Part shown: positions 1 through 11,580 of the stretch, piece after piece
How the letters are laid out: each line of letters starts with the position of its first letter
Numbering within the stretch: position 1 is the stretch's first letter
Origin: Cladopsammia gracilis
Lineage: Eukaryota > Cnidaria > Anthozoa > Scleractinia > Dendrophylliidae
Reading direction: 5' to 3'
DNA length: 64,000 bases
Assembly: GCA_022457155.1 (NCBI GenBank)
Contig: JAJGOT010000347.1
Location: forward strand, 858,485 to 922,484
Notes under the pieces: model-generated
The model's input: only the letters and a program-made list of their open reading frames with translations
Database searches by the model: none
Told to the model about the DNA's origin: nothing
Made by a program: the position numbers and the translations under genes

Positions 1-746
1 AAAATCACACACGGTAGCGATATACAAAGGATATAAATCTCAAAGCAAAGCTATTTCATTTCCCTTAAATGATTATGACTTCCTCCTAGACGTCTCCTAA
101 AACGAAGAAAATGGGAAAACATATGGTTGTATTTTGAACTAATCACAAAACGGCTGCAGACGATCGAGCGCTTACCTTAGAGATTTGTCAAAGTGAAGCG
201 ATTGATGAATGTCGCAGCAACTGCATCAAATTGACCATCGATGTCTCACAAATCCAACAGCCGAGTCTTGTTACAGTGTCGTTTTGTTTTACAACAGCAA
301 ACGAACGATATCGCTTGCTTTTATAACGATCAACGGAAGTATAAAGCAACTCCTTGTAACAACTCTTGCACCATCAATCGAGCAGAGGAAGGTCTGGAAC
401 GAGTCATGCACCTCTCCCCCCAACAAAATCTTCCTTTTGCGTGATAAACATGCGCACGCGTAAGAAACATTTGTCATATATTTTAATGTTCCATAACAAA
501 AGCAGCATTTTTTTAAAGCAACAAGACGATGAGAACCCGCATGTTCCCAAGAATTATCTCTTGCACGTAATACGCATCTATGTACAGCACGTTTCTATTT
601 CAAATTACTTTTATAAGAAAACGCTACCACAAGGGACGCCTGATTCGTTTTTGCCTAATTATAGGTTGACTTGAGGGTAAAGGTTAGTGTAGTGTGGGTA
701 GTGGTTGGTGGCATTACGGCGTGACAGCGTGACGTTGCCGTGACGT
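1..746. other. no supported gene
   Basis: Short overlapping open frames on both strands show no recognisable protein. Nothing else stood out except a GTGACG/TGACGT-rich patch around 720-775. Confidence 0.5.
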
Positions 747-911
747 CGTTTTGATGACATCACTGATCACGTCATTTCAGAAAACCGGAAGTAAACTAGG
801 TACGGTGTTGGCCGCAGCAAAACCGATTCCCGGGGCAGGTGACACGACAGAAAAAGAAAAAAAGAGGGTATTTTAAGAACTGACTCGTCGCAGAGCGACG
901 AGCCAGTTAAC
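747..911 (+). repeat. 150-bp direct repeat with terminal hairpin, copy 1
   Basis: Shares a long near-identical block with 1621-1771 in the same orientation, including CCGGAAGTAAACTAGGTACG and GATTCCCGGGGCAGGTGAC. It ends in a hairpin formed by AACTGACTCGTCG and its complement CGACGAGCCAGTT. Spacing of about 875 bp recalls a short terminal-repeat element, but no LTR-type ends, primer site or coding region were seen. Confidence 0.65.
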
Positions 912-1080
912 AAGGAGCCCGATGGGCTTCGAAACTGGCTCGTTTGGTCTCAGTTTCCACCCGGTTATTATTTTGCAGTTTTATATTAGCATTCCACAAT
1001 ATACAATCTAGAATTTATTAATATGCACAGTCCAGTCCACATTTTCATTTTCATTCCGCAGCCCGCTTCAGCTTCAACCA

Positions 1081-1098
1081 CCCCCCCCCCCCCCCCCC
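1081..1098 (+). repeat. poly-C tract
   Basis: Run of 18 C between the two 150-bp direct repeats, followed by a C/T-rich tail. G-rich on the minus strand. Confidence 0.9.
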
Positions 1099-1620
1099 TC
1101 CCCGCCGACAAATATAAAATTGTCCATCCCTTTGCAGCCTACAATTTCAGGTCTGTATTTTTTCTCTGATCGGCTCTGTACTGTTAGCAAAAACATAAGT
1201 TTAAAACTTTGTATATTTTTTTAGCTTTAAAATCCTTGAAACCAACTACTACAAGGAATCAGGATTGTTTAAACACGGGCATTTTGGAGAATCGGTGATA
1301 GGATTTCGAATAAATTGACAATATCAACATGATCGATCAAAAAATTAACAGCCGACCATAGCGTGACATAAATTCGAGGTGTTTGGAATTTCAACGTGAC
1401 TCCATGGGTTAATGCTTGAGAATTGTTTACTCAGCAGTTCTCGGTTTGACTTGCCGGGTTGTGTTTTGTTCAACGATTTAATTTATTCGATCTAAACTCA
1501 ACTGTTTGACAATTGATTTGGTTAGAAAAGTTCAACCCGCTTTCCTTTTACCAGAAATAGAACACATCCGTTAACAATTCCGTCAAAATTAGAACGATAA
1601 ATATTTCAATTGTAAATAGT

Positions 1621-1771
1621 CGTTTCGATGATATCACTGATTTCTAAAAACCGGAAGTAAACTAGGTACGGTGTTGGCCGCAGCAAAAGCGATTCCCGGG
1701 GCAGGTGACCCGACAGGGAAAAAAAGAGGGTATTTTAAGAACTGACTCGTCGAAGCGACGAGCCAGTTAAT
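1621..1771 (+). repeat. 150-bp direct repeat with terminal hairpin, copy 2
   Basis: Second copy of the 747-911 repeat, with the same terminal hairpin (AACTGACTCGTCG ... CGACGAGCCAGTT) and the GGGTATTTTAAG block just before it. Confidence 0.65.
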
Positions 1772-3062
1772 AAGCCTCATTTGCCTATGTTTTGTGCCTT
1801 TTTCCTGACAATAAGCTCCTGCTGTGGGCTATAGCAGAAGCGAAAGTTACTCGAAATTTCTACATGTTGAAAATAATGGCTATGTTGCTCGAGAACGATA
1901 CCAATATCCATGAACAATTTTTCGCGAAAATTGGAATCTTTAATAAAATTAATAGCTTGTACTGTGTGGTAGATTCCCCCACTAACCCACCCCCTGCTTG
2001 GGTCCATCATGTTGTGATTGTCCAAGTTAGAGTGGAACTGGGTACTAGTTGCTGGATAAAAAATTTCAAGATGGCGGCGGTCGTTCGACAGTTTCGTTGC
2101 CCTTTTTCAACCCAATTAAGTCACTTCTTCATCGAGTGCCCGCGTTTTCTTCTGTCCGGTAAAGTATCTATTTTAGACTTTAAGCTAACTTTGGTGGGTT
2201 AATAGTGCAATAATGTTGCGAGAATTGTAGGTCGTTAACTTTATTTCTTCAGTCGCATCATTGCGGTGCAGTGCTTGTTTGGTCATTCTTAAAAAAAATA
2301 TATCACGTGTTATAGAGCGTGTGAAATGAAAAACATCCATTTTGAATTATCAGTGACTTGCGAGATATGATTCGATTTCGTCGCTCTTGTTCTGCAAATT
2401 GTCGATTTTTGTATACCTAAATCAGGGGTTCCATTTTTTTCCGCACCTGCAGTGCTAATGCATGGTTCAATTCCTACAGTTACCCCTCCTTCCCCCCCCC
2501 CCCGGCATACCCCCAGGGATTTGCAATTTTTTCCTCACTTGGTGTCCTATTCCCCACCCCTGGGCACAAAGAAAGAGGTAATTCCCCACCCCCGGGACTT
2601 TCAACAGCAAGCTGCACCATTTCTCAAGAAGACAGATTATTCAAATCCACCAAACAGTTTACAAAATAGATATGGACTGGACTAGACTTGTATGGCTAGA
2701 AAGATCAAGAAGCATCTCTCCCATTGTTTCTCTTCCTTGTTTAAGTTTCTTTGGCTTTCATCTCTCCTCCAGCCTCTCACGGCTCGAAATTAACACTCGC
2801 AAACTCGCAAAATGCGAGTGGTTTTTGGAAGGTGCCAGTCTGAAGAGTATCCTCTAGCAAATATTTGCGAGTAATCATTTCTTTAATTAAAGTTGGAGGG
2901 GAAAAGAGAACGTTGCTGGATAATTTCGTGGAAAAAATTCAGACATCATCAAATGTCATTTACGGAAGAAAATAAGCGTAGTTTTACACAGAACCTGTGC
3001 ACACTTTATCTACGCATTCATATTTTGTTGGTTTCACGCTTTCTGAGCCACTTTTGTTGTAG

Positions 3063-3190
3063 ATGTCCAAAATAACCGCTTTTTTTAAGAGGTCCTTGAC
3101 CTATAAGGCTACCGATAACGTGACCGACGATGATAACGTCTTGCCCGACAACCCCAAGCCGCCAGAGAAACAACAGGACAATGCCTGCAA
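3063..3190 (+). pseudogene. possible N-terminal fragment of a domesticated or decayed transposase
   Basis: The frame starting MSKITAFFKRSLTYKATDN recalls the MxKITxFF starts of some hAT-derived zinc-finger proteins; only a short acidic tail follows before the frame ends in AT-rich sequence with CTAGTA/TACTAG repeats. Recognition by memory of the motif only, so low confidence. Confidence 0.25.
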
Positions 3191-3749
3191 AGAAGACTAC
3201 AAAATTAACAGTATACTATTTAGGTATTTGTACCCTATTTTCAGTCATCAAAGGAAAAATGACTGCAAAAAATATAAAACAGCTAGTGACCTTACTAGTT
3301 TTGCTAGTAGAAAGAAATCTTACTAGCAAAATTTTGCTAGTGGACTAAAAAATTAAGTTTGACCCCTGTCTCTTGCAGTTCTTTCGTGTACTGAGGATGA
3401 CTGTGCTCTTTCCAACACTTCACATTATCCACTGACAGGCAACACTCCTTCAAATACAAGCTTTAACTTTGCCAAATTGTTTTCATCCATCAAAGAAGTC
3501 CGCTTGTTGAGTCATGTCTGCCATGTGCTACGACAAAATTTTTGCCCCATAATTCCTTGAGCACCTAGATTATCCCTACCCCCTATCCTTGGAACAAGAC
3601 TATACTTGCAAAATTCCCGACCCCTGGGCCTCAAGCCGAGGGCCGACTTTGTCCCGGCGGGGATTGCCCCCCCCCCCCCCCCCGGGGCACCATGTCCAAT
3701 ACACCCGAACTGAGTCGGGTCGTCTTAAAGCACATTCGACTCGTTCTTG

Positions 3750-3990
3750 CGGAAGTCAGGTCGTGAAGTTTATCAGTCCTACCACCGGAAGTAGAAATTA
3801 AAAGCTTGAATGCTTACCGGAAGTTTAATCTTCAAAATGTTGACGAGTCGGGTGGACACGATCCGTCTCCACTTGACCCACCAGAAGTCAGGTCGTTAGT
3901 TGGTATCGCTAAGACGCTGATGAATCGCCACGACCCGGCTCGAGCCGACAAAAGTCGAAATTCGACTCGACCGAAAGTCAGGTCGCAAAT
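3750..3990 (+). repeat. tandem repeat with AAGTCAGGTCG core
   Basis: Three copies of AAGTCAGGTCG near 3753, 3887 and 3974, with intervening ACTCG and CGACCCG-like blocks. Leads directly into the GGCAGGCAAGG satellite. Confidence 0.6.
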
Positions 3991-4002
3991 AAGCGGCACA
4001 AG

Positions 4003-4645
4003 AAGGCAGGCAAGGAAACTAAGAACTTAAAAATGTATGTATATGTCGTTCTTTAAGCGTGAAACGATAAATCCACGCCAACACACCAAATAGATTTTAC
4101 TGTATAAGCGGCGCAAGAAGGCAGGCAAGGAAACTAAGAACTTAAAAACGTATGTATATGTCGTTCTTTAAGCGTGATTGTCGTAAGAAGGCAGGCAAGG
4201 AACTTAATACATTTTACTGCGCCAACCATGAAGGTGAAGGTTTTTTTTTTGTATAAACGGAGCAAGAAGGCAGGCAAGGAAACTATTAGAAACTTAAAAA
4301 CGTATGTATATGTCGTTCTTTAAGCGTGAATGTCGTAAGAAGGCAGGCAAGGAACTTAATACATTTTACTGCGCCAGTCATGAAGGTGGAGGTTTCAAAC
4401 CTGCGATTTACTGTATAAGCGGAGCAAGAAGGCAGGCAAGGAAACTAAGAACTTAAAAACGTATGTATATGTCGTTCTTTTAACGTGAATGTCGTAAGAA
4501 GGCAGGCAAGGAACTTGATACATTTTACTGCGCCAGCCATGAAGGTGGAGGTTTCAAACCTGCGAGCAAAAGGTGAACGTTTCAAACCCGCGAGCAAAAA
4601 TGCTGGAGTGGCGGGAGTGAGCGACGTAAGAAGGCAGGCTAGGAA
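4003..4645 (+). repeat. satellite with AAGGCAGGCAAGGAA core, eight copies
   Basis: The core occurs near 4003, 4117, 4187, 4266, 4339, 4428, 4498 and 4630. Units alternate between a form following GCGCAAG or GAGCAAG and a form following GTGAATGTCGTAAG, giving a higher-order unit of about 150-165 bp that also carries CGTATGTATATGTCGTTC and GAAGGTGGAGGTTTCAAAC. Short frames across it are artefacts of the repeat. Confidence 0.85.
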
Positions 4646-6164
4646 CTTAAAAATGTGTGTATATGTCGTTCTTTAAGCGTGTAACGCGAATTTTTTTTTT
4701 TTTTTGTAACGTCCGAGATTTTAATGAAACTTTGCAGATCTCTCTGAAAAACACTTTGAAAGTCACGAGTAAGAATAAAGCTTAACTGAGCTTCCACTTT
4801 AGTTAAAAGTTCGACTTCTTTCGCTAATTTAGCACCGTTAATTTCACTTTCGTGTAGCTCTACGCACCGACCTTCGTGACGCACGGCCATGTTTGTCGAC
4901 ATGACCTCGACCCGATTTACCTAGAGTCCCGTGCGCGGCGCCATCTTTTTCCGTACGGTCCATTAGTACCTTCTCAAGTGGACTGTGACCAAAAGGCATC
5001 CTCCCCCTAACCCCGTCTATCGACAAATTTGAAATCATTTCATCACCTTGCAGTTGTCATTTCATGCAGTGCAAAAACAGTAATCACTCTAATATAGGAG
5101 GACCTGGGGTAGGGTCCCAATAATAATTTATTTGGAATGTTTGAAACACTTAGAGTGCAACAATAAAGTTTAATTTGTTTTAAGGTTACAGTTCAGATCA
5201 CAAATTTATCGAAATTTTTTTTTTTTTTGGCGTCAAAATAAAGTTTACAGAATGAACTTTCATTCAAAAAAAAAATATCGAAAAATAGTGAAAATTGACG
5301 GAGAAATGACGGTATAACTTTTGTGGGCGGAGTTTGTTTATGAAGCGATATGTTTTTTTAAGCGCTGTTTTCTCAAAGTTAATTTTTCGCTTGTTGGGGA
5401 CACTTTAAAGAGCTACAACTCAAAGGAAATTTGTTCGATTTTCCTCAAATTTGGACAGAAGCTAGGCTAACATATAATCAACAAACGCGTGTCGGCGAAT
5501 TTCTTAATTCCGAAAACTTTTTCGTCAAGAGCCATTTCCGTGCGATCATTCCAATTTTTTTTCTCCCTTTTTCGAAAATATTCTGTAACTTTTCACGTGA
5601 ATTGAATATGGGAAATCGCCGACACGTTTTTTTAGCGCATCGTGTCCGGAAATCCGAGAACAAATCAAATTAGCAAAATACAATCGCTTTGAGTTATAGC
5701 GTTTTAAAGCTGATTCGGACGTTCGAATTTAGACGTCGTAAAAATATCGACAATTCGTTTTATTACCAAATGGTTTCCATATTTAGATAGCCAGCTCTAT
5801 AAGCTTTAATTTGATATCTGGGTTTAGGTATGTTTAGTGTAATGTTAAGACACTAGAGCTGTTATACTGGAGACACCACCGAAGGTACACTGTAACCTTA
5901 ACTATTCAACTCAATTTCATATTACCTCAAGATCAGCACTAGTCCTGTTGTAAGGATTGCAATTTTCCTTGCACCATTTGTCAATATGGTTGTTAAAGTG
6001 AAATTTGTCCACAAGCATTTCCATATGTGCCATCCTCTGGGCTGTTAAGTCACATCAATATTGGTACTGACTAAAATCCTGTATTTGGGCAATTAAATTG
6101 TGCGATTTCAAAATGGATGTAATAAAGTGGTAATTGAACTTCGTGCACTCCACTCACCCGTGCG

Positions 6165-6510
6165 AAATTATTTAAGGAAATCCTGGGAAATCTTCAGAAT
6201 TCCCAAGAAATCTCAGGAATTCTCAGAAAATCCTTCGTGTTAATTTGCACAAATTTCCGGGGATTTCTCAGAAATTCCTGGGAAAGGGGAAGAAAAACGG
6301 CGGAGTTAAATCCTAGTAAATCCTTAGAATTCCCAAGAATAAATCCCGATAATTCTCAGAAAAATAACCTTTGTGTTAATTTGCACAAATCTTCTGGAAA
6401 TTCTGGAAATTCTGGAAATTTTCGGGAAAAGAATCGAAAAATATTCCCTGATTTTTTGGGAGTTCCCAGGAAATCCTAGGAACTCCCAGGAACAGGATTT
6501 TCTGAGAATC
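6165..6510 (+). repeat. degenerate GGAAATC/GAATTCC repeat array
   Basis: Many variants of CCTGGGAAATC and AGAATTCCC over 340 bp, with a longer unit holding GTGTTAATTTGCACAAAT at about 6237 and 6375. It begins near CCGTGCGAAAT, and the complement ATTTCGCACGG ends a similar array at 24350-24495, so both are probably copies of one repeat family in opposite orientation. Confidence 0.65.
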
Positions 6511-6699
6511 TCAATAATTATTTAGAATTCCTGGTATTTCGGATACAAATAAGATTAAATGTATTGTAGTTAATGAGAAACTGAAAAATGTGAGCTCAGC
6601 ATTCAGTATCACAATTTAAAACCAACCAAGAACAACACAGAATCAATTTTCATTTCACAAAGATACATTACCATTTATGTTGGATCAGTTCTATAATTT

Positions 6700-6960
6700 T
6701 ATGTACACACATTTGTAAATAAAATATACTTTTATAAAAAAAAAAAAAAAAAAAAAAACATGTCACTTCAGAAACCTGAAAAGATGAATATTACTTTATG
6801 TACACAATTCTTGTAAATAAAGCAGACTTCTGTAAAGAAACACACTACATGTATATCACTTGAGAAAACCAAAAATATTTTTTTGTAAATAAAGGATAAT
6901 TTTTTAAAGAAATATATCGCTTCATAAAACCAAAAAATAAAAAGTAAATTTGGAACTGAG
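6700..6960 (+). repeat. three degenerate ~90-bp tandem units with GTAAATAAA
   Basis: Each unit has TTGTAAATAAA, a T/A-rich stretch, CACTT(C/G)A and AAAACC; starts near 6712, 6814 and 6882. The AATAAA motifs look like polyadenylation signals but no upstream exon could be tied to them. Confidence 0.55.
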
Positions 6961-7047
6961 AATAAAATAAGACCTATTTTTGTTTCTTACATGTAAGACG
7001 ACTGGCACAAAAAGAAGATTGAAATTTAAAAAAAAATCTTAGGGCTA

Positions 7048-7906
7048 TACAGTGAAACCTCTATTAAGCGGACACTAAGCCGGGTCCAGAAATTAACGTC
7101 TTATATTTCCCTTTATAACGAACCCCTTTTCAGCGGACACCTCTATTAAGGGGACGCGGACACTAAAATTGTATTTGGCTTATTTCTATTGTTAGAAACC
7201 TCTATTAAGCAGACACCGGACTGAATTGACAATAGTAGTATTGGATTACGTCCTTCAAATACATACTGTAGTCGATTAATAAAGATAAATCAATAAATTT
7301 ACATGTAGCTGTCAATAAGCTGTAGATTAGACCGATATCTGGCTGTATGATTGTCATCCGCGATCAAAGTTCACCTAAACGTCTTGCACAAAGTACAGCA
7401 CAGCTATTCACAATCAAATCCTTCTTTGCCTATTTGTTTCTTTAGCCACTCACATGAAAACTTATCACCATAAAAGAGGTATTCGCAGGGAATCTCTAAG
7501 CCATATCCGGCACCTCGGTTTCCTCTTTTCCCCGTAACTGTTACCTTGCCAGAATTTGTCGATCTCTTCAAAAACTTTGTCGTTGCTGTTTTGCTGTTAT
7601 GTTTTTGCATTTAAACAAATTAAAGTTGGTTATGAAAAGTAATGAACTTGAACTCTGGGTATAATCGGAAAAGTTTTTCGGGGGCATGCACCCAGACCCC
7701 CCTTTCAGAAATTCCTGGATCCGCCCCTGCTCTGGATAGCTTCCTTAACAACATGGAACTTTATCACAGTACAGAGTAACGGTTGAATGTTAATCATTAG
7801 CAAACACTGTGCAATTTTTACAAACCTCTATTGAGTGGACACCCTATATTAAGTGGACACTTGGGAAGGTCCCGAAGGTGTCCGCTTAATAGAGGTTTCA
7901 CTGTAT
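7048..7906. mobile_element. non-autonomous DNA transposon with pogo/Tigger-type ends
   Basis: Left end TACAGTGAAACCTCTATTAAG and right end CTTAATAGAGGTTTCACTGTA are exact inverted copies with flanking TA. Such CAGTGAAACCTCTAT ends are known from pogo/Tigger-type elements. The interior repeats the CCTCTATT-AG-GGACAC block several times. A 68-residue minus-strand frame (7404-7610) shows no recognised domain. Confidence 0.8.
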
Positions 7907-8730
7907 TATCGTAATCAATAAAAATTTGCTATATGAATAATTTTCACAAAACATTCATCTTTTTATCAGTGTACGCTATATTTTGTCATCAATAATTATA
8001 ATTGTTGCAGTCTAAAAACAACAATAACCATCATTAATATTTTTACAATGTATGCTTTAAACTGTTTTCTCAATTATTTTTTGTTGTCGTCTTCAGTATC
8101 ATGTTGTTAATTTCTCCTTGGGATGATTGACCACTGAAAAACAAAAAAAAAATCAATTAGTGTCACAATTCATAGAAACATTTAATAAGGAATTATTTTT
8201 ATTAAAGAAAATGTTCATATAGGTTAAAATAAAATACAATGAAAAAGGCTACATGTATAATTAATTTATAATAATGCGACAGAGTTATGATATACATGTA
8301 CAGCTGTATGACCTAATTTAACATCTAAAGTAAGGACTACACTGTACCATGTACAGCTGTAGCATGAAATTTTTGTAGCAGTTTTATATTACACTAACTA
8401 TTCTTGGTTTTCACATGACGTCATAAAAATTCAAAAATCTAAAGTGTACATCCTACAAAGCTGTTTCTAACATGGTATGTGGATACCAGTGTTATAATCT
8501 TTCACAAAAAGGTTCAGGTTTTAACGATGTTTTGCTTCCGATTTACAAAGGTTTTAAACGTGTCACGCAATGCGTCACGCTATTTCAGATAATTCACGAA
8601 AGTAAACAAAATTGAATCAGCTGAAAGTTATTGTTTGCATTATAAGTGCTTATAAGCCGAGTTAATGGAGCTTATACCAAATACAATATTTTTGGATGTG
8701 ATTTTTGGTGTAATTAAGACTTTGAATTTT

Positions 8731-8770
8731 TGGCCACCATCTTTGTGCCCCTGGGGCACAAAGATGGCCG
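8731..8770. repeat. short perfect hairpin
   Basis: GGCCACCATCTTTGTGCCCC and its near-perfect complement form a stem with a minimal loop. Probably a fragment of one of the ATCTTGG/GGCGGCC-containing repeats seen elsewhere in the window. Confidence 0.6.
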
Positions 8771-9204
8771 CTCCATACATTTCTTACTAAGAATATCTAA
8801 TACTCGTTCGCCTATAACTCTTGAACGAAATGCTTTTGCGCTTCAAAATTTGGCCAAGATGTGTAGTTTTAAACTCTCTACAATTCCATAAACATTTTGG
8901 ATTCAAAATCTATTTTTTAATGCTTCTGAATTTTGATATGACGTAAGTGAAAGCCAACAATACTATACGCAAGCAGCGAAAAGGTTTCGTCACAAAAATA
9001 GTTATGGGTCATTTGCATGTTATGCAAGTTTGTGAAGGAAGGCCAAATTTTCAAGAGTAGCATTAAGTGACTTTGATAAGGTTTGTCTGTCTTTTTTGCA
9101 ATACCGACACTTGAACAATATACAACCAATGCTCGACCGATATCTTGACCAATATTTCACTGATAGAGTACTGATATTTGGCTGGTGGACTACATTATAA
9201 TTAT

Positions 9205-9330
9205 ATACCGACACTTGACCGATACACTACCGACACTTGACCGATAGACTACCGACACTTGACTGATAAATTATTCCACCGAGACTTGACACCGGCATGT
9301 CGGTGGACATGTCGACTGACCATTGGCCGA
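9205..9330 (+). repeat. ACCGACACTTGACCGATA tandem array
   Basis: At least four units of about 24 bp, becoming an imperfect palindrome of CGGCATGTCGGTGGACATGTCG type at 9292-9315. A divergent unit also lies near 9104. Not CRISPR: there are no unique spacers. Confidence 0.7.
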
Positions 9331-9354
9331 CATCGCACCGACACTACCTATGGC

Positions 9355-9409
9355 ACAATAGGCCATTTGCACGATGGCGTCATTTAACTACAACTACCAG
9401 AATTCATTT
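9355..9409. repeat. terminal inverted repeat, left copy
   Basis: CAATAGGCCATTTGCACGAT followed by a CAACTACCAG block; its complement occurs at 14748-14803 and again at 16360-16411. The pair 9355/14803 could bound one element of about 5.4 kb interrupted by the YR retrotransposon, or be ends of separate copies. Confidence 0.65.
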
Positions 9410-10475
9410 CGTTTTTATCTCGTTAAAGCGCATGCGCGCGAAACGAGATATAGGAGTCAGTAGAATATGGGGACAAAAGTTGTTAACAAATTTTTGTGGA
9501 CTTTTGTCCGGGGGGGGTTAGTTGTTTCTTCTTTATAGAAGCTATATTAGGGCATTGAGGATATGGTTGGTTAAACCGGTTAGGATTTCAAGAAGGGCGT
9601 CACATACTGCTCCTAAAATTTTTGGGGAGCACCCCCGGACCTATTGTTAATTTCCCTTGGGTATCGGGATGTCAAAACTTGTGATGAACTTGTCATATCT
9701 CACATTACGTTACCGCAAAGGTATTAAGTTCTTCTTAAGTTTCGATATCTCACGTTACCTATCAGTTTCAATCATTTGTCGTAAAGCCATTTAAGCTGCC
9801 TTGCGTTTTTTTTTTTGGCAAACGCAGTTTGAGAATTTCACGGTGTATTTTTACGAATGGAGACGTTTTAAGAAAGTTAAATGGGACGGGAAAGTTTGTG
9901 TTTTAATATGAGCGATATGGCAAAGCAAAATTGCGTTTGTTCAATTTTGATTCATTGCTATTACGGTTTGATTATGCAATAGTATGGGAAAGACGTCATA
10001 GTTTTGTTAATTTAGCTACCGTGCACAAGGATATTTTGCGGGTCGCGGAGACAGCTAAAATTTCTGCTGGAAGGAAATGTTTGCGGATTTCTGGTGAAGT
10101 ATAAATAAAATCCAAGGCATCGGTATTAAACTGCAATTTTACTTCCTGACCGGAGGTTGTATAGTTCCCATAGTTATGGTTGCTGTTCTGGCGCCAATAT
10201 GAACATAAACAACGAGAAAACTAGTGAGTGAATTATTGTACCTTGTTGTAAAAACGTATCAGTATTATGATAACAGTCTCTGGTTCTTTTGAGGACGTGT
10301 CTGGAGTTGAATCGGGAATACAAATGACTGTTGTGCCGGTCGTCTAGGAGTTCACTGTTATGAGAGTTATGAGTTATGAGAGTTCACCGTTCTGTAAAAT
10401 GAGGACCGGATGGCGGCGGATGGCGGATGGCGGACGGCGGTATTGAAATGCGGATAACAAAATGCGGATGATAAA

Positions 10476-10778
10476 ATGCGGATGAAAAAAAAAAACAGAA
10501 AAATAATTCCTTACGATTTTTACCAAAAAAACAAAAAACAAAGAAAGAAAAGAAGCAGAAATAACTTTAAAATGGCACGAAACAAAAACACGAAACATAA
10601 ACTTTATTGTCCAAACTGTCTTCAAGATCCACTTCATGCCTCACTCAACCCTAGTTGGAAAATATATGAATGTTGCGTTTCGAGTTTGACCGATTGTGCA
10701 GTCTGCACGTGTTTGAGGATGGAGTCCGACGAGTGTGACGATTACGGGCTTTTAAAATCTGTGTTTAGGAAACGGTAA
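10476..10778 (+). CDS. possible orphan coding exon, Cys-rich
   Basis: Frame of 100 codons; an internal start gives MARNKNTKHKLYCPNCLQD, then ECCVSSLTDCAVCTC, and it ends FRKR at a good donor (CGGTAAGT). The CPNC ... CAVC pairs could bind zinc. No continuation found, and the start is fused to a GCGGATG repeat tract (10408-10485). Unrecognised and uncertain. Confidence 0.2.
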   Translation: MRMKKKNRKIIPYDFYQKNKKQRKKRSRNNFKMARNKNTKHKLYCPNCLQDPLHASLNPSWKIYECCVSSLTDCAVCTCLRMESDECDDYGLLKSVFRKR

Positions 10779-11079
10779 GTTAGTAGAGTTCTTAAATTCG
10801 ATTTAACTTCACCTGTTACTTTGCTTCACAAACAATCTTTTCTGACTTTTTATTCGTTTTTGTATCTGGTTCGTTGAAGAGTCAGGAAGGTGATGCAATT
10901 GAGTGTTTTTATCATAGATATGTTAAAAGGGTTAATTACTACACTAGTTTCCGTTATGGATATCTTTGGAATGCATGTATTCAGATAAGACCTTTTTGAG
11001 TGTTCCACTGTCACGATCATTCATTCCTGTGTTATCCTTTGTGAAAGCAAGAGCAACAATTCCGACCGCCATTACTGTG

Positions 11080-11480
11080 TCGACCAAGAACTGTTGGCAT
11101 GTGATGCTTGTCTTGATGCTTGTGGTGCAGTGTGTTTTGGGGAATTCTTCCATGCCAAGTTTCCTCCTTTTATTGCTAGTCAATATTTGAACATTAACCA
11201 GCTCGAACTGCTTACAATCAGGTCAGCGTATACGCACTGAACAATCAACGTTCAACGAACGCCTTCATGCAGCGTTGTCTACGTGAAATTTGGTTGTTGC
11301 TGTCTCTTAACAATATCCGTTTATCTGCGCGTTACATTAGCGGGAAGTCATAGTCTAACGTTTTAGCGGATGCGTTGAGTCGTTCTCACTTAGACTCCTC
11401 GTACTCAGACTATTTGCAGCATGCCGTAGCTACCTTGAACATTACCCAAGTATTTCCTAGCGACTCTATGTTCGTTTTTA
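11080..11480 (+). pseudogene. RNase H remnant of the YR retrotransposon
   Basis: In one frame ELLACDACLDACGAVCFGEF and NQLELLTI, then after a small deletion and frame change ALNNQRSTNAFMQRCLREIW and RYISGKS, a TAG, then NVLADALSR. The QLELLTI and LADALSR motifs are typical of the RNase H domain that follows RT in DIRS-order elements. The core block between them is deleted. Confidence 0.75.
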
Positions 11481-11580
11481 ATGTATATTAAGTAGCTACT
11501 TCCATTTATTTTCATAGATCCTTATTAAGTTTATTGATTTTTCTTTCTTTCAATCTGTTTTTCAATTTTATCTCGCAGAT

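Noticed and set aside
747..1771. LTR retrotransposon or TRIM
   Set aside because: No TG...CA ends, primer-binding site or polypurine tract were seen, so only a direct repeat is reported.
5431..5673. Overlapping frames on both strands around 5431-5673
   Set aside because: AT-rich low-complexity frames with no recognised motif on either strand.
9205..9330. CRISPR-like array
   Set aside because: Repeats are contiguous without unique spacers, and the sequence is clearly eukaryotic.
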